A DNA stretch of 15,078 nt, taken from CALMEH01 sp964548225. Its GTDB lineage: Bacteria; Acidobacteriota; Blastocatellia; Pyrinomonadales; Pyrinomonadaceae. Shown piece after piece: positions 13,771 through 15,078 of the stretch. Positions within the stretch are counted from its first letter, which is position 1. Each line of letters begins with the position of its first letter. The notes under the pieces were generated by a model, which saw nothing but the letters and a program-made list of their open reading frames with translations, was not told where the DNA came from and made no database searches. The stretch lies in assembly GCA_964548225.1 (NCBI GenBank), contig CAZJQP010000109.1, positions 1 to 15,078 on the forward strand, read 5' to 3'. The position numbers and the translations under genes are program-made.

Positions 13771-14905
13771 TTCGCTGATTATTCGTCAAGAAACTTTCCT
13801 TTTCTAAAGCGTTACGGCAAGAGATACTTAGCGATTCATACCAATGGAGTGGAGAAATTTCAGTTAGAGCCAAATTTTGCAAAAGCGCGTCATCAATTCC
13901 TTTGACGCTCCTTTCCCAAGTCAAAATTTTAATTCGAGGTTGATATTGATATTGATCGCTGTCTTGAAGGCGGAGTTTTATCAGTTTGAGAATTGCCCGC
14001 GCCACGAATAAATTTTCCGCTCCATCGCCGTCAAACGCGAGAAAAAGTGGATGAAAGCGTGTTGCGCGAATAATTTCCCGAGCCTGACAGGTTACTCCGC
14101 CGACTGCCAAAATATTAAAATCGGATTTAAAAAAATGAACCGTCGCCGCTTTGAGTGCGCCTTCCGTAATCAAAAACGGAATGTCCGAAATTCCTTTTTT
14201 GTAGCTGGCAAAATGAAGCGGAGAACCGGAACTGATGCCAATCGATTTTTCAGGCGTTGAAAGCCACAAGTAACGGAAATTGTTATCGGCGAGTTTTCCC
14301 ATAAAACGGATTTGGCACGCCTGAATGCAACCCGCCTCGTCTCGATAAGGAATCAGGAGCATCGGACAATTAAAATCCTTTTCCTGCCAAATTTGAACTT
14401 GGTCTTTTTTATTAAACCAAAACCCCGGAAGACCAAGGGCGGCAGATTTTTGTGTTCTGACATAATCGGGAAATTGACGGCAAATTGAATTGCGGATAAT
14501 TTTTGCAATTTTTCGTCGCTCTTTTTGTCTTTGCGGAAGACTTCCGTAGTTTTCAAAATCAAGTATTTTTCGTGATCGCAAACCTTTCGGACCGTTTATG
14601 ATTTCGTCTGATGTGGTTGCCGGAGAAAGGGCAATCAATTTTCGGTAGGCGAAATCTCTAATCTCGATTGGAGCCAGTTCTGGCTTTTTGGGTGGTGAAT
14701 AAGTTGGGGAGGGAAGTAGCTTTTCACCAAAAAGTGATTTTTCGTGATAGAAAACTCCCCAACCAGTGCGGCTCACGCGGTCGGCGTTTGTAATAATTCG
14801 GGCGCAAAATGAAATTCTGCTATCGGGCGTATAACTACACCAATCAGGCTTACCGCAGATTAAACAATTTCTTTGGCGACTGACGCGCTTATAGTTTGAA
14901 TTCAC
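13754..14905 (-). CDS. DUF3854-type primase-like protein with N-terminal cysteine cluster
   Basis: This encodes 383 residues and begins with GTG; an in-frame TAA lies 8 codons upstream and no better start is available. The N-terminus has C14-x2-C17-x5-C23-x10-C34 (CLICGKPDWC, then SFCARI), likely a zinc-binding site like those of primases. The C-terminal half has TOPRIM-like features: LITEGALKA at 245-253 with E248, then the hydrophobic strand LAVGGVT (266-272), then FLAFDGDGAEN at 288-298 with D292 and D294. KGIDDAL at 335-341 follows. This layout matches DUF3854 proteins, found on plasmids and mobile elements and thought to act in DNA replication. No helicase domain is attached. No good ribosome binding site is visible. 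Primase activity is inferred. Confidence 0.78.
   Translation of the reverse strand: MNSNYKRVSRQRNCLICGKPDWCSYTPDSRISFCARIITNADRVSRTGWGVFYHEKSLFGEKLLPSPTYSPPKKPELAPIEIRDFAYRKLIALSPATTSDEIINGPKGLRSRKILDFENYGSLPQRQKERRKIAKIIRNSICRQFPDYVRTQKSAALGLPGFWFNKKDQVQIWQEKDFNCPMLLIPYRDEAGCIQACQIRFMGKLADNNFRYLWLSTPEKSIGISSGSPLHFASYKKGISDIPFLITEGALKAATVHFFKSDFNILAVGGVTCQAREIIRATRFHPLFLAFDGDGAENLFVARAILKLIKLRLQDSDQYQYQPRIKILTWERSVKGIDDALLQNLALTEISPLHWYESLSISCRNALEKESFLTNNQRIIPKF
13765..13784. terminator. AT-rich hairpin between convergent genes
   Basis: GAATAAT at 13765-13771 and ATTATTC at 13778-13784 form a perfect 7-bp inverted repeat around a 6-base loop. It sits at the convergent ends of the ParA partner gene and the primase-like gene, where a bidirectional terminator would be expected. 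The stem is AT-rich and neither side has a strong T-run directly after it, so this is a weak candidate. Confidence 0.3.
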
Positions 14906-14994
14906 GATTGTTTTTTCGTAAATAATTTCTTAATCCCAATTATTCACCGCTTTTTTGTTGGGAGAAATCGAATTAAATTATTTGCCGGAAAAAT

Positions 14995-15078
14995 CTAATA
15001 TTTCGGTTTCATTTCTTCCAATCGGCGGTCCATATCGCGGAAAAATCCGGTAACGACTGTGGACATCATCCGCAGATG
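14995..15078 (-). CDS. Partial 3' end of an unidentified gene
   Basis: On the minus strand the frame entering from the right edge reads HLRMMSTVVTGFFRDMDRRL followed by EEMKPKY and a TAG at 14997-14995. The 27 residues look like a real C-terminal helix with charged residues, and the strand matches the neighbours. A start within the window is possible at either of two ATGs near 15069, which would make a tiny peptide, but a C-terminal fragment of a longer gene is more likely. No family can be assigned. The 89 bases between it and the primase-like gene are AT-rich and hold nothing I recognise. Confidence 0.45.
   Translation of the reverse strand, partial: HLRMMSTVVTGFFRDMDRRLEEMKPKY

Noticed and set aside
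14286..14301. TGGCACG followed by ATGCA on the plus strand
   Set aside because: Spacing between GG and GC is 11 rather than 10 bases and it lies antisense inside the primase-like gene.

Overview
The window looks like accessory DNA from a large bacterial plasmid, chromid or integrated element. Most genes are packed head to tail on the minus strand with short gaps or overlaps, and a plus-strand partition pair sits near the right end. Base composition is AT-leaning and the proteins are rich in Glu, Lys and Asn. The PRTRC cassette, a lone sigma-54 activator and the overall style make me think of Acidobacteriota (Blastocatellia-like). That is a guess from gene content, not a demonstrated assignment.

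Region 1 (1-5392, minus strand) is a PRTRC cassette (ParB-Related, ThiF-Related Cassette). In transcription order it holds an E-like protein, small protein C, an extra unknown gene, an F-like protein, B, A (a JAB metalloprotease), a ThiF/E1-like protein, an unknown gene, and the start of a probable DUF2958 gene cut by the window edge. C (Ub-like), B (E2-like), A (JAB) and ThiF (E1-like) together form a predicted ubiquitin-like conjugation and deconjugation set. The cassette's usual ParB and protein D are not in the window.

Region 2 (5454-7108, minus strand) looks like a self-contained unit. It has a good sigma-54 (-24/-12) promoter match, a sigma-54 activator without a receiver domain, two tiny overlapping genes that are paralogs of each other, and a terminator-like hairpin. 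This suggests an autoregulated sigma-54 operon just upstream of the PRTRC operon.

Region 3 (7187-11969, minus strand) is an adenine-type DNA methyltransferase, a strawberry-notch-type helicase and a small protein with a SWIM-like Cys/His cluster, closed by an elaborate inverted repeat.

Region 4 (11970-13770) is a 311-bp divergent spacer with three 12-bp-phased ACACATAC units, followed by parA and an overlapping winged-helix gene in the place of parB. Region 5 (13754-14905, minus strand) is a primase-like DUF3854 protein with an N-terminal cysteine cluster. The last 84 bases are the 3' end of another minus-strand gene.

Together the partition pair, primase-like protein, helicase and methyltransferase suggest a replicon-maintenance region. 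The PRTRC module and the sigma-54 unit are the least understood parts. I saw no rRNA, tRNA, CRISPR array, transposase or integrase.
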